Source of the DNA: Rhizobacter sp. SG703
Lineage (GTDB): Bacteria; Pseudomonadota; Gammaproteobacteria; Burkholderiales; Burkholderiaceae_C
Direction of reading: 5' to 3'
Assembly: GCF_012275445.1 (NCBI RefSeq)
Contig: NZ_JAAZQK010000015.1
Location: 46,143-110,142 of the forward strand
Length of the DNA stretch: 64,000 nucleotides
Shown here: piece after piece, positions 41,248-49,574 of the stretch
Layout: each line of letters begins with the position of its first letter
How positions within the stretch are numbered: position 1 is the first letter of the stretch
Position numbers and translations under genes: made by a program
The notes under the pieces: generated by a model
What the model was told of the DNA's origin: nothing
The model's database searches: none
The model's input: only the letters and a program-made list of their open reading frames with translations

Positions 41248-42330
41248 ATGGAACGCCGCAGCTTCATCACCCGCACCGGCCTGGCCGGCGTGCTCGCCGC
41301 CACCAGCGCTCCGGCCATCGTCCACGCGCAGACGGCCCTGCGCTGGCGCCTTGCCTCCAGCTTCCCCAAATCCCTCGACACGATCTTCGGCGCCGCCGAG
41401 GTGTTCGCCAAGAAGGTCGGCGAGCTGTCGGGCGGCAAGTTCCAGATCTCGGTGCACGCGGCCGGCGAGATCATGCCGGCCTTCGGCGTCGTCGACGCGG
41501 TGCAGAACGCGACCGTCGAGATCGCGCACACCGCGCCGTACTACTTCTTCGGCAAGGACGAAACCTTCGCGCTCGGCTGCGCGATCCCGTTCGGGTTGAA
41601 CTCGCGGCAGATGACGGCGTGGATGGTCGAAGGCAACGGCCTGAAGCTGATGCGCGAGTTCTATCACCAGTACAACATCGTCAACTTCCCCGGTGGCAAC
41701 ACCGGCGCGCAGATGGGCGGCTGGTTCCGCAAGGAGATCAAGTCGCTGGCCGACATGAAGGGCCTGAAGATGCGCATCGGCGGCTTCGGCGGCCGGGTGC
41801 TCGAACGCATCGGCGCCGTGCCGCAGAACATCCCCGGCGGCGACATCTACCCCGCGCTCGAGAAGGGCACGATCGACGCCGCCGAATGGGTCGGCCCGTA
41901 CGACGACCAGAAGCTCGGCTTCAACAAGGTCGCTCCCAACTACTGCTATCCCGGCTGGTGGGAAGGCGGCCCGCAGCTCGACTTCTTCATCAACACCAAG
42001 GCCTATGACGCGCTGACGCCGGAGTACAAGGCGGTGGTCGAGGCCGCCGCCGCGGTGGCCCACACCGACATGCAGGCCAAGTACGACTACCGCAACCCGG
42101 CCGCGCTGAAGCAGCTGGTCGGCAGCGGCACGCGGCTGTTTCGCTTCCCGAAGGAGGTGATGGAAGCCGCCTTCAAGGCCTCGCAGGAAATGTATGCCGA
42201 GCTGTCTTCCAAGAACGCGAACTGGAAGAAGGTCTACGAGGATTACGCCAGGGTGCGGGCCGACCAGAACCTGTGGTTCCGCTTCGCCGAGGCGGCGTTC
42301 GACGACTTCATGCAGGCGCAGAAGCTGTAG
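41248..42330 (+). CDS. TRAP transporter substrate-binding protein (DctP family)
   Basis: A 360-residue binding protein with a twin-arginine-type signal (MERRSFITR, cleavage after about residue 28, VHA^QT). The DctP/TakP pattern is clear: RWRLASSFPKSLDTIFGAAE, the conserved MRIGGFGGRVLERIG with its carboxylate-binding Arg, and GTIDAAEWVGPYDD. It is closest to the 2-oxo acid/mannitol-type TRAP binders. GAGGAGAG precedes the ATG. Unlike most TRAP operons, it is convergent with the dctQM genes, 18 bp from the dctM stop. Confidence 0.93.
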   Translation: MERRSFITRTGLAGVLAATSAPAIVHAQTALRWRLASSFPKSLDTIFGAAEVFAKKVGELSGGKFQISVHAAGEIMPAFGVVDAVQNATVEIAHTAPYYFFGKDETFALGCAIPFGLNSRQMTAWMVEGNGLKLMREFYHQYNIVNFPGGNTGAQMGGWFRKEIKSLADMKGLKMRIGGFGGRVLERIGAVPQNIPGGDIYPALEKGTIDAAEWVGPYDDQKLGFNKVAPNYCYPGWWEGGPQLDFFINTKAYDALTPEYKAVVEAAAAVAHTDMQAKYDYRNPAALKQLVGSGTRLFRFPKEVMEAAFKASQEMYAELSSKNANWKKVYEDYARVRADQNLWFRFAEAAFDDFMQAQKL

Positions 42331-42348
42331 CCCGACTCGCCTCCTCGG

Positions 42349-44112
42349 CTACTTCTTGCCGGCCTCCTGCTGCAGTGCGCGCTCGACGGCCTTCATCTGC
42401 TCGTCGTCGGCACTCGACTTGGAGGACGACGACGAAGCAGGCGCCTGTTCGGCCGGCTGCGGCATCAGCCCGTCCATCGACGGCGCCGGCTTGTCCTGGC
42501 GGTCCTGCTGCAGCTGCTGCATGATCTCGTCGTTGTTCAGCTTGTTCTCCTTGCCGAGCCCGCTGGACACCAGGCCGGGGAACGCGATCACCAGCCCGAC
42601 CATCACGATCTGGATCAGCACGAACGGGATCGCGCCGCGGTAGATCTGCCCGGTCGTCACCTTCGCGACCGGCGCCTTCGTCACCTTGTCGGTGTAGTCG
42701 TCGACCGGCGCGACGCTGCGCAGGTAGAACAGCGCGAAGCCGAACGGCGGGTGCATGAACGAGGTCTGCATGTTCACCGCCAGCAGCACGCCGAACCACA
42801 CCAGGTCGATGCCCAGCGTGTGCGCCACCGGCCCGATCAGCGGGATGATGATGAACGACAGCTCGAAGAAGTCGAGGAAGAACGCCAGCACGAACACCAG
42901 GATGTTCACGACGATCAGGAAGCCGAGCTGGCCGCCAGGCAGGCTGGTCAGCAGGTGCTCGACCCACTTCGGGCCGTCCACGCCCTGGAACGACAGGCTG
43001 AACACGGTGGAGCCGACCAGGATGAACAGCACGAAGCACGACAGCTTCATCGTGGTGTCCATCGCCTGGCGCAGCAGGCTCAGGTTCAGGCGCCCGCGCG
43101 CGAGCGCCATCACCAGCGCGCCAGTCGCACCCATCGCGCCGCCCTCGGTCGGCGTGGCCACGCCGAGGAAGATGGTACCCAGCACCAGGAAGATCAGCGC
43201 CAGCGGCGGAATCAGCACGAAGGTCACGCGCTCGGCCATCTTCGACAGCAGGTTCAGCTTCGTCACGCGGTTGATCACCGCCAGCAGGAACGCAAAGCCG
43301 ACGCCGACGCACATCGACGTGACGATCAGCTCGTCGGTCGGCGTGGTGTCGGGCCGCGTGCGGGCGAAGACCCAGGCCGAGGCGACCGACAGCGCGACCA
43401 CCACGCCCAGCGAGCGCAGCCCGCTCGAACCGTCGGGCTCGCGGATCGTGCGCGCTTCCTTCGGCAATGCCGGTGCCCAGTGCGGGCGCAACACGGTCAC
43501 GCCGACGATGTAGAGCACGTACAGGCCGGTCAGCACGAAGCCGGGGATGAAGGCGCCCTTGTACAGGTCGCCGACGCTCTGGCCCAGCTGGTCGGCCATG
43601 ATGATCAGCACCAGCGACGGCGGGATGATCTGCGCGAGCGTGCCCGAGGCCGCGATCACGCCCGATGCGACGCGCCGGTCGTAGCCGTAGCGCAGCATGA
43701 TCGGCAGCGAGATCAGGCCCATCGAGATCACCGACGCGGCCACCACGCCGGTGGTCGCGGCCAGCATCGCGCCGACCAGGATCACCGCGAACGCGAGGCC
43801 GCCGCGGATCGGGCCGAACAGCTGGCCGATGGTGTCGAGCAGGTCCTCGGCCATGCCCGAGCGTTCGAGCAGCAGCCCCATGAAGGTGAAGAACGGCACC
43901 GCGAGCAGCGTGTCGTTCTGCATGATGCCGAACATGCGCAGCGGCAGCGCCTGCATCAGCGCCGACGGCAGCAGCCCGAGCTCGATGCCGATGAAGCCGA
44001 ACAGCAGCCCGCAGGCCGCCAGCGAGAACGCGACCGAGTAGCCGAACAGCAGGAACACGATCAGGCTGCCGAACATGATCGGCGCCATGTTGGCGGAGAT
44101 GAACTCCATCAT
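42349..44112 (-). CDS. dctM: TRAP transporter large permease (DctM) with extended C-terminus
   Basis: A 587-residue membrane protein, longer than the ~430-residue standard DctM. About twelve to fourteen hydrophobic segments include FFTFMGLLLERSGMAEDLLD, GVVAASVISMGLISLPIML and GTLAQIIPPSLVLIIMADQ. An extra hydrophobic region (about 190-260) splits the usual sequence, and the C-terminal ~70 residues are a soluble Gln/Ser/Lys-rich tail. It moves the solute with Na+ or H+. The ATG overlaps the dctQ stop (ATGA). The alternative second ATG codon gives one residue less. Confidence 0.92.
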   Translation of the reverse strand: MMEFISANMAPIMFGSLIVFLLFGYSVAFSLAACGLLFGFIGIELGLLPSALMQALPLRMFGIMQNDTLLAVPFFTFMGLLLERSGMAEDLLDTIGQLFGPIRGGLAFAVILVGAMLAATTGVVAASVISMGLISLPIMLRYGYDRRVASGVIAASGTLAQIIPPSLVLIIMADQLGQSVGDLYKGAFIPGFVLTGLYVLYIVGVTVLRPHWAPALPKEARTIREPDGSSGLRSLGVVVALSVASAWVFARTRPDTTPTDELIVTSMCVGVGFAFLLAVINRVTKLNLLSKMAERVTFVLIPPLALIFLVLGTIFLGVATPTEGGAMGATGALVMALARGRLNLSLLRQAMDTTMKLSCFVLFILVGSTVFSLSFQGVDGPKWVEHLLTSLPGGQLGFLIVVNILVFVLAFFLDFFELSFIIIPLIGPVAHTLGIDLVWFGVLLAVNMQTSFMHPPFGFALFYLRSVAPVDDYTDKVTKAPVAKVTTGQIYRGAIPFVLIQIVMVGLVIAFPGLVSSGLGKENKLNNDEIMQQLQQDRQDKPAPSMDGLMPQPAEQAPASSSSSKSSADDEQMKAVERALQQEAGKK

Positions 44113-44750
44113 TTCGTGCTCCCTTGCGCGCTCTTCCGGGTGTTCTCGAGGGCCGCCTTCTCGCGCACGGCCACTTCTTGCTGGCGCAGGAACTCGGCGA
44201 GCTCCTCTTCGGCCGATTTGCCGCCGCCCTTCTTCATCGGGTCGGGTACCAGGCCCTTCAGGAAGGCCACGCGCTTGATCAGTTCGGACACGCCCTGCAG
44301 GCCGAGCAGCGCCAACCCGATCGGCAGCAGCGCCCAGGCGGGCCACAGCACCAGCCCGCCGGCATTGCCCGACACCTCGCCGCTGTTGAACTTGCCGATC
44401 ACCACCGGCCACACCAGCCGGGTCGCGACGATCACGAAGGGCAGCAGGAAGGCGCAGATGCCGACGATGTCGATCCATATCTGCGTGCGCTTCGAGAAGC
44501 GGCTGGAGACGACGTCGATGCGCACATGCTCCTGGCGCAGCAGCGTGTAGCCGGCCGCCAGCAGGAACACCGCGGCGAACAGGTACCACTGGATCTCGAG
44601 GTAGGCGTTCGAGCTGACGTTGAAGGCCTTGCGGACGATGGCATTGCCGGCGCTGATCAGAACGGCGGCGAGCACCAGCCATGCGAGCCACTTTCCGACG
44701 AACTCGTTCAGCCGGTCGATCAGGCGTGAAAAGGACAAGAGGGGTTGCAC
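44109..44750 (-). CDS. dctQ: TRAP transporter small permease (DctQ)
   Basis: A 213-residue protein with four membrane segments (about 19-38, 52-70, 93-112, 135-155) and the DctQ signature YLEIQWYLFAAVFLLAAGYTLLRQEHVRIDVV. A charged C-terminal tail (Lys/Glu/Gln-rich, about 165-213) is unusually long. The GTG start at 44750 is supported by GGAG 6 bases before it. Its stop overlaps dctM. It is 86 bp downstream of the regulator gene at 44837. Confidence 0.92.
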   Translation of the reverse strand: MQPLLSFSRLIDRLNEFVGKWLAWLVLAAVLISAGNAIVRKAFNVSSNAYLEIQWYLFAAVFLLAAGYTLLRQEHVRIDVVSSRFSKRTQIWIDIVGICAFLLPFVIVATRLVWPVVIGKFNSGEVSGNAGGLVLWPAWALLPIGLALLGLQGVSELIKRVAFLKGLVPDPMKKGGGKSAEEELAEFLRQQEVAVREKAALENTRKSAQGSTK

Positions 44751-44836
44751 GGTGTCTCCAGGACGGGTTCTTTTGGCAGGGTGGAATCAGACCCGAACCC
44801 GGCGGCGCGGGCAACGGGTCAAACAGCTAAGTGAAA

Positions 44837-45490
44837 CTACGCGGCGGGCGAGGCTTCGCCGAAATCGCGGCAGTGCTCGACCGCGTACTTGATGAGCTCG
44901 GCCTGGCCTTCCAGGTTCAGTTTGCGCTTGATGTTCTGGCGGTGCGATTCGACGGTGCGCACGCTCAGGTTCAGGTCCTGCGCGATCTGCTTGCTGGAGC
45001 GGCCCTTGGCCAGGCACGCGAGGATCTCGCTCTCGCGCAGCGACATCACCGGCCGCGGTGTCTGCGCCCGCATCAGCCGGCCCGAGATCGCCGCGCTGAG
45101 GAAGGTCTCGCCGGCCTGCACCGCGGCGATCGCGTCGATGATGTCGGTCGACGGCGCGTCCTTCAGCACGTAGCCGCGCGCGCCGGCCTGCATCGCGCGG
45201 TTCACGTACTCGGGGTTGTCGTACATGCTGAGCACCAGCACGCGCAGCGCCGGCCGTTCGGCGAGCAGGCGGCGCGTCAGCTCGATGCCGTTGACGTCCT
45301 TCATGCCGATGTCCATCAGCACCAGGTCGACCTCGTGCGCGGCCAGCTGCGCGAAGGCCTCGGCCGCATCGCCGGCCTCGCCGACCACGTCGACGCCGGC
45401 CACGGTGCACAGCCGTGCCTTCAGCCCTTCGCGCACCAGCGGGTGGTCGTCGACGATCAGCAGGCGGGTGACGATGGCGGCGGCGGTCAT
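44837..45490 (-). CDS. NarL/FixJ-type response regulator
   Basis: A 217-residue regulator with a receiver domain (phospho-acceptor Asp60 in LVLMDIGMKDVNG) and a C-terminal HTH_LuxR domain (MSLRESEILACLAKGRSSKQIAQDLNLSVRTVESHRQN). The start overlaps the kinase stop (ATGA), so they form a two-component system. It lies directly upstream of dctQM on the same strand; control of the TRAP transporter is the likely function, by analogy with other TRAP loci. Confidence 0.92.
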   Translation of the reverse strand: MTAAAIVTRLLIVDDHPLVREGLKARLCTVAGVDVVGEAGDAAEAFAQLAAHEVDLVLMDIGMKDVNGIELTRRLLAERPALRVLVLSMYDNPEYVNRAMQAGARGYVLKDAPSTDIIDAIAAVQAGETFLSAAISGRLMRAQTPRPVMSLRESEILACLAKGRSSKQIAQDLNLSVRTVESHRQNIKRKLNLEGQAELIKYAVEHCRDFGEASPAA

Positions 45491-46857
45491 GGGGCGGTGG
45501 CCGCGAAGCGGCGCAACGCCGCGGCAGGTACGTCGGCGACGACCTCGGTGCGGCCGGCGCGCGACAGCACCTTCAGGTTGCCGCCGATCGACGCCAGGCG
45601 CTCGCGCATGTTGCGCAGCCCGATGCCGCGCCGCGGGTGTTGCTGCATCGCGCCGACATCGAAGCCGCGGCCGTCGTCGATCACGCGCAGCCGCACGCCG
45701 CCGGCGCCGAAGGCCAGCCGCAGCGCGACGCGCGATGCGGCCGCGTGCTTGTCGATGTTGTTCAGCGCTTCCTGCGTCACGCGGAACAGCACGGTGTTGA
45801 TCTCGTCGGGCAGGCCCTCGGGCGGCTCGCCGCGCACCCGCACCTGCAGCGGCAGCCGGCGCTGCTCGCCGAATTCTTCGCCGAGGTGGGCGAGGGCGGC
45901 CGGCAGGCCCAGCACGTCGAGCTCGGCCGGGCGCAGCCGGTGCGAGATCTCGCGCACCTCGCCGAGCGCGCCGTTCAGCCGCACCAGCGCCTTGGTCAGC
46001 GTGGCCGGCGCGCCGGCCCCGAGCTGCGCGACCGACGACTCCATCAGCAGCTTGATCGACACCAGCGTCTGGCTGGTGCTGTCGTGCAGCTCGCGCGACA
46101 GGTAGGCGCGTTCGTCTTCCTGCGAGCGCACGACCTGGCGCGCCAGCAGCCGCAGCTTGGCATCGGCGATGCGCTGTTCGCTGACGTTGAGCGCGAGCCC
46201 GCAGCCGCCGATCAGCACGATGCCCAGCAGCGCGATGCCGGCGATCCACCACATCGTGTCGGCGATGTTGGCGGTGACCTGCTGGTCGAGCTGCTTCATC
46301 GTCGCCTGCACGTCGTCGAGGTACAGCCCGGTGCCGAACATCCAGTTCCAGCGCGGCAGCGCGACCACGTAGCCGAGCTTCGGCGTGATCTGCCCGGTCG
46401 ACGGCTTGCGCCACAGGTATTCGACGAAGCCGCCGCCTTCGCGCGCCTGCGCGATCAGTCGCTGGATCACCGGCTCGCCGTTGGCGTCGCGCATGTCCCA
46501 CATGTCCTGGCCGACCAGCTCGGGCTGGCGCGGGTGCATCAGGTTCTTGCCGGCGAGGTCGTAGAGGAAGAAGTAGCCGTCGCTGCCGTAGTCGAGCGAC
46601 GCGAGGCGGCGGATCGCCTGCTCCTTGGTCGCGTCGTCGTCGCGGCCGGAGGTGTACAGCGGCGCAATCGTGCTCTGCGCGAGATCGACGTAGTGGCGCA
46701 GCTCGTTCTGCTTCGAGGCCATCGTCGCGGCCTCGACGACGGCGCGCTCGCGGGCGGCGAGGTCGTTCTCCTTCTGGCGCACCGCGAACGCGATCAGCAG
46801 CAGCGATGCGATCAGCGGGATCACCGCCAGCAGGAAGACCTTCAGCCTCAGGCGCAT
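45487..46857 (-). CDS. Cache-domain sensor histidine kinase
   Basis: A 456-residue NarX/DegS-type kinase. A transmembrane segment (about 8-27), a periplasmic sCache_2 domain (about 30-195; DYGSDGYFFLYDLAGKNLMHP), and a second membrane segment (about 204-226) lead to HisKA_3 with His258 in RELHDSTSQTL. HATPase_c carries DDGRGFD and GIGLRNMRERL. sCache domains bind small carboxylates, which agrees with a role in sensing the TRAP substrate. ATG 46857 was chosen because upstream reading requires a weak TTG. Confidence 0.92.
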   Translation of the reverse strand: MRLRLKVFLLAVIPLIASLLLIAFAVRQKENDLAARERAVVEAATMASKQNELRHYVDLAQSTIAPLYTSGRDDDATKEQAIRRLASLDYGSDGYFFLYDLAGKNLMHPRQPELVGQDMWDMRDANGEPVIQRLIAQAREGGGFVEYLWRKPSTGQITPKLGYVVALPRWNWMFGTGLYLDDVQATMKQLDQQVTANIADTMWWIAGIALLGIVLIGGCGLALNVSEQRIADAKLRLLARQVVRSQEDERAYLSRELHDSTSQTLVSIKLLMESSVAQLGAGAPATLTKALVRLNGALGEVREISHRLRPAELDVLGLPAALAHLGEEFGEQRRLPLQVRVRGEPPEGLPDEINTVLFRVTQEALNNIDKHAAASRVALRLAFGAGGVRLRVIDDGRGFDVGAMQQHPRRGIGLRNMRERLASIGGNLKVLSRAGRTEVVADVPAAALRRFAATAP

Positions 46858-46880
46858 GGACGGCCGCCGCGCTTCGCGGG

Positions 46881-47228
46881 TCAAGCCGCGTCGACGGCGG
46901 CGCGGTAGAGCTTGCCGGAGCGGGTGCCGCTGCGGCAGAACGCGAGGATCGGCTTCGGCAGCGTGGCCAGCAGCTCGCCGAAGCGGGCGATCTGCTCGGG
47001 CGTCTGCAGCGCCGGCGAGACCGGCAGGTGTGCATACTGCAGGCCGGCCGCGCGCGCGGCCGCTTCGATCATCGCGCTGGTCGGCTGGTCCGGGCCGCCT
47101 TCGAAGTCGGGGCGGTTGTTGATGATGCTCTTGAAGCCCTGCTGCGCGGCCCAGGCCATGGCGGCCGGTTCGAGCTGGGGCGCGACGCAGACGTCGGCGC
47201 TGAGCGGCTGGACGACGGGATCGGTCAT
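46881..47228 (-). CDS. DUF442 / TIGR01244 family sulfurtransferase-phosphatase-like protein
   Basis: A 115-residue protein beginning VVQPLSADVCVAPQL, with GFKSIINNRPDFEGGPDQP and the active-site CRSGTRS (Cx5R) of dual-specificity phosphatases and Blh/rhodanese-like sulfurtransferases. In related bacteria the domain is linked to sulfide or beta-lactone stress. It lies 23 bp upstream of the sensor kinase gene and 31 bp downstream of yqeY. Confidence 0.85.
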   Translation of the reverse strand: MTDPVVQPLSADVCVAPQLEPAAMAWAAQQGFKSIINNRPDFEGGPDQPTSAMIEAAARAAGLQYAHLPVSPALQTPEQIARFGELLATLPKPILAFCRSGTRSGKLYRAAVDAA

Positions 47229-47259
47229 GGGCGTGCCCCGGTGTGGAGGTGATGCAAGG

Positions 47260-47706
47260 TCAGCGGCTGAGCGCCTGCTTGACCGCGGCGGACACCAGGC
47301 CCATGTCGGCCTTGCCGGCCAGGCGGGTCTTCGCCGCGCCCATCACCTTGCCCATGTCGCCGGGGCCGCTGGCGCCCAGTTCGGCGACGATCCTGCCGAC
47401 CTCGGCCGCCACTTCGTCGGCGGACAGGCGCTGCGGCAGGTAGCCTTCGAGCACCGCCAGCTCGGCGGTTTCCTTGTCGACCAGGTCGGTGCGGTTCGCG
47501 GCGGCGAACTGCGTGATCGAATCCTTGCGCTGCTTGATCAGCTTGTCGACGATCGCGATGACCGCGGCGTCGTCGAGCACGATGCGCTCGTCGACCTCTT
47601 TCTGCTTCAGCGCCGCGAGCAGGCCGCGGATCGTCAGCAGGCGGGCGGCGTCCTTCGCACGCATCGCGGTCTTCATGTCTTCGGTGATCTGGTCTTTCAG
47701 GCTCAT
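47260..47706 (-). CDS. yqeY: GatB/YqeY domain-containing protein
   Basis: A 148-residue helical protein (MSLKDQITEDMKTAMRAKDAARLLTIR; LEGYLPQRLSADEV; GKVMGAAKTRLAGKADMGLVSAAVK), full length for YqeY. The domain resembles the tRNA-binding tail of GatB amidotransferase; its role is not settled. It follows rpsU, as in the widespread rpsU-yqeY-dnaG-rpoD order, but dnaG and rpoD are not next in this window. Confidence 0.95.
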   Translation of the reverse strand: MSLKDQITEDMKTAMRAKDAARLLTIRGLLAALKQKEVDERIVLDDAAVIAIVDKLIKQRKDSITQFAAANRTDLVDKETAELAVLEGYLPQRLSADEVAAEVGRIVAELGASGPGDMGKVMGAAKTRLAGKADMGLVSAAVKQALSR

Positions 47707-47743
47707 CGCAGGGTCTCGTGAGGAAGGGGAGGGCAGAAACGAC

Positions 47744-47766
47744 AAAGCCCGCTTGCGGCGGGCTTT
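47744..47766 (-). terminator. Terminator or attenuator between rpsU and yqeY
   Basis: The stem AAAGCCCGC / GCGGGCTTT with a 5-base loop lies 53 bp beyond the rpsU stop. On the minus strand only TTTG..TTTC follows, so read-through into yqeY is plausible. Confidence 0.65.
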
Positions 47767-47818
47767 GGGGAGTCTGGCTTCCAGGGCGCCCGGTGTTCAG
47801 GCCGGCAGCGCCGAAGAA

Positions 47819-48031
47819 TCAGTACAGGCGCTTCGGCAGCTGCATGCTGCGAATGCGCTTGAAGTGGCGCTTGACGGCCGCAGCCTTCTTGCGCTTGCGC
47901 TCGGCGGTCGGCTTTTCGTAGAACTCGCGGGCGCGCAGGTCGGTCAGCAGGCCCAGCTTTTCAATGGTGCGCTTGAAGCGGCGCAGAGCCACGTCGAACG
48001 GCTCGTTTTCTTTGACGCGAATCGAAGTCAT
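47819..48031 (-). CDS. rpsU: 30S ribosomal protein S21
   Basis: A 70-residue, highly basic protein ([46 protein letters not shown]), full length for betaproteobacterial S21. It binds near the 3' end of 16S rRNA and aids initiation. The ribosome-binding site is weak (CTGGA), which is common for rpsU and suits autoregulation. A sigma-70 promoter lies about 165-190 bp upstream. Confidence 0.97.
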   Translation of the reverse strand: MTSIRVKENEPFDVALRRFKRTIEKLGLLTDLRAREFYEKPTAERKRKKAAAVKRHFKRIRSMQLPKRLY

Positions 48032-48194
48032 AGATCCAGAAGTTTTTGCGCTCGGTGTCTTGCTCGTCGCTTCCTTGGTCGTTCGCCCGGGCTCTCAGGA
48101 AGGAGGTTCCGGAATCCAGCCTGGGGCATGGACGAAGATGGCAGGTGCGAATATTGAACGAGATCGCGGCGCGGGTTTGCCAGCAAAGACCGCG

Positions 48195-48222
48195 ATTATA
48201 GCCATAGTTCCCAGTCGCGCAA
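48195..48222 (-). promoter_or_regulatory. Sigma-70 promoter for rpsU
   Basis: On the minus strand TTGCGC (-35, 48217-48222), a 16-bp spacer and a perfect TATAAT (-10, 48195-48200) lie between the flavoprotein gene stop and rpsU. The predicted 5' leader is about 155 nt. Nothing else is evident in the 199-bp gap. Confidence 0.6.
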
Positions 48223-48230
48223 GCGGGGTG

Positions 48231-49466
48231 TCAGTGGCCGCTTTCAACGGGCTGCAGGCTGTCGCGGCTGTCGGTCATGGCCGTGGCGCAGGCCGCGGCG
48301 CTGGCCCAGGCCCACTGGAAGTTGTAGCCGCCGAGCCAGCCGGTCACGTCGACCACCTCGCCGATGAAGTGCAGGCCGGGCATGCGGCGGCTCTCCAGGC
48401 TTTGCGAGCTCAGTTCGCGGGTGTCGACGCCGCCGGCCGTGACCTCCGCCTTGCGGTAGCCCTCGGTGCCGTCGGGCGTCAGCTGCCAGCCTTGCAGGCC
48501 GGCGGCGAGCTGCTGCAGGTCGCGGTCCTTCAGGTCGGCCACCGGGCGATCCGACAGGCCCGGGCGGGCCTGCAGCCAGGCGGCCGCCAGCCGAGCCGGC
48601 AGCAATGTCGCCAGTTCGTTGCCCAGTTGCTTGCGCGAACCGGCCTTGGCGTGCAGGAATTCCGCCGCCAGGTCGCGGTCGGGCGCCAGGTCGAGCTGCA
48701 GCGGCGTGCCGGGCTTCCAGAAGCTGGAGATCTGCAGCACGCCCGGGCCGCTGAGCCCGCGGTGCGTGAACAGCAGGTCTTCGACGAAGCGGGCCCGCGC
48801 GCGGCCGGTGCCGGTGCCGATCGCCACCGGCAGCGATAGCCCCGCCAGCTCGACGAACGGCGCCCAATCGGCGGTCGCGAAGGTCAGCGGCACCAGCGCG
48901 GGCCGGGTGTCGACCAGCTTGTGGCCGAACTGCTTGGCGACGCGGTAGCCGAAATCGCTGGCGCCGATCTTCGGGATCGACAGCCCGCCGGTCGCGATCA
49001 CGACCCGCTTGCAACGCACCGTGCCGTTCGCGGTGTCGAGCTCGAAGCGCCCGGCCTCGCCGCGCACCGCGCCGACCGCGCAGGGCTGCCAGCGCGTGAC
49101 CCGGCCCTGCTCGCATTCGCGCAGCAGCATCGCGATGATGTCTTCGGCCGAGTCGTCGCAGAACAGCTGGCCCTTGTGCTTCTCGTGCCAAGCGATGCGG
49201 TGGCGCTGCACCAGGCCGATGAAGTCCTGCGGCGTGTAGCGGGCCAGCGCGGAGCGGCAGAAGTTCGGGTTTTCCGACAGGAAGTTGGCCGGTCCGGCAT
49301 CGCGGTTCGTGAAATTGCAGCGCCCGCCGCCGGAGATGCGGACCTTCTCGGCCACCTTGGCGGCGTGGTCGACCAGCAGCACCCGGGCGCCCCGTTGGCC
49401 GGCGATCCCCGCACAGAACAGCCCGGCGGCCCCGGCGCCGATCACCACCACGTCGTACGAATGCAT
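48231..49466 (-). CDS. HI0933/BaiN-family FAD-dependent oxidoreductase
   Basis: A 411-residue flavoprotein. The N-terminal dinucleotide fold VVVIGAGAAGLFCAG binds FAD; family motifs are KVRISGGGRCNFTN and LFTHRGLSGPGVLQIS. The C-terminal GEVVDVTGWLGGYNFQWAWASAAACA is characteristic of the HI0933 group. These are probably reductases of unsaturated or keto substrates. No operon partner is evident. Confidence 0.92.
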   Translation of the reverse strand: MHSYDVVVIGAGAAGLFCAGIAGQRGARVLLVDHAAKVAEKVRISGGGRCNFTNRDAGPANFLSENPNFCRSALARYTPQDFIGLVQRHRIAWHEKHKGQLFCDDSAEDIIAMLLRECEQGRVTRWQPCAVGAVRGEAGRFELDTANGTVRCKRVVIATGGLSIPKIGASDFGYRVAKQFGHKLVDTRPALVPLTFATADWAPFVELAGLSLPVAIGTGTGRARARFVEDLLFTHRGLSGPGVLQISSFWKPGTPLQLDLAPDRDLAAEFLHAKAGSRKQLGNELATLLPARLAAAWLQARPGLSDRPVADLKDRDLQQLAAGLQGWQLTPDGTEGYRKAEVTAGGVDTRELSSQSLESRRMPGLHFIGEVVDVTGWLGGYNFQWAWASAAACATAMTDSRDSLQPVESGH

Positions 49467-49574
49467 CGCGGGATTATCCGGGCAGCGCAATCTGTGACAG
49501 GTGAGGGCGTCGTCGCTTCCTAGAATCGGCCGCTTTCCGTGCCCGCAACCGTTTGCTCCTCGCATCCAACCGCC

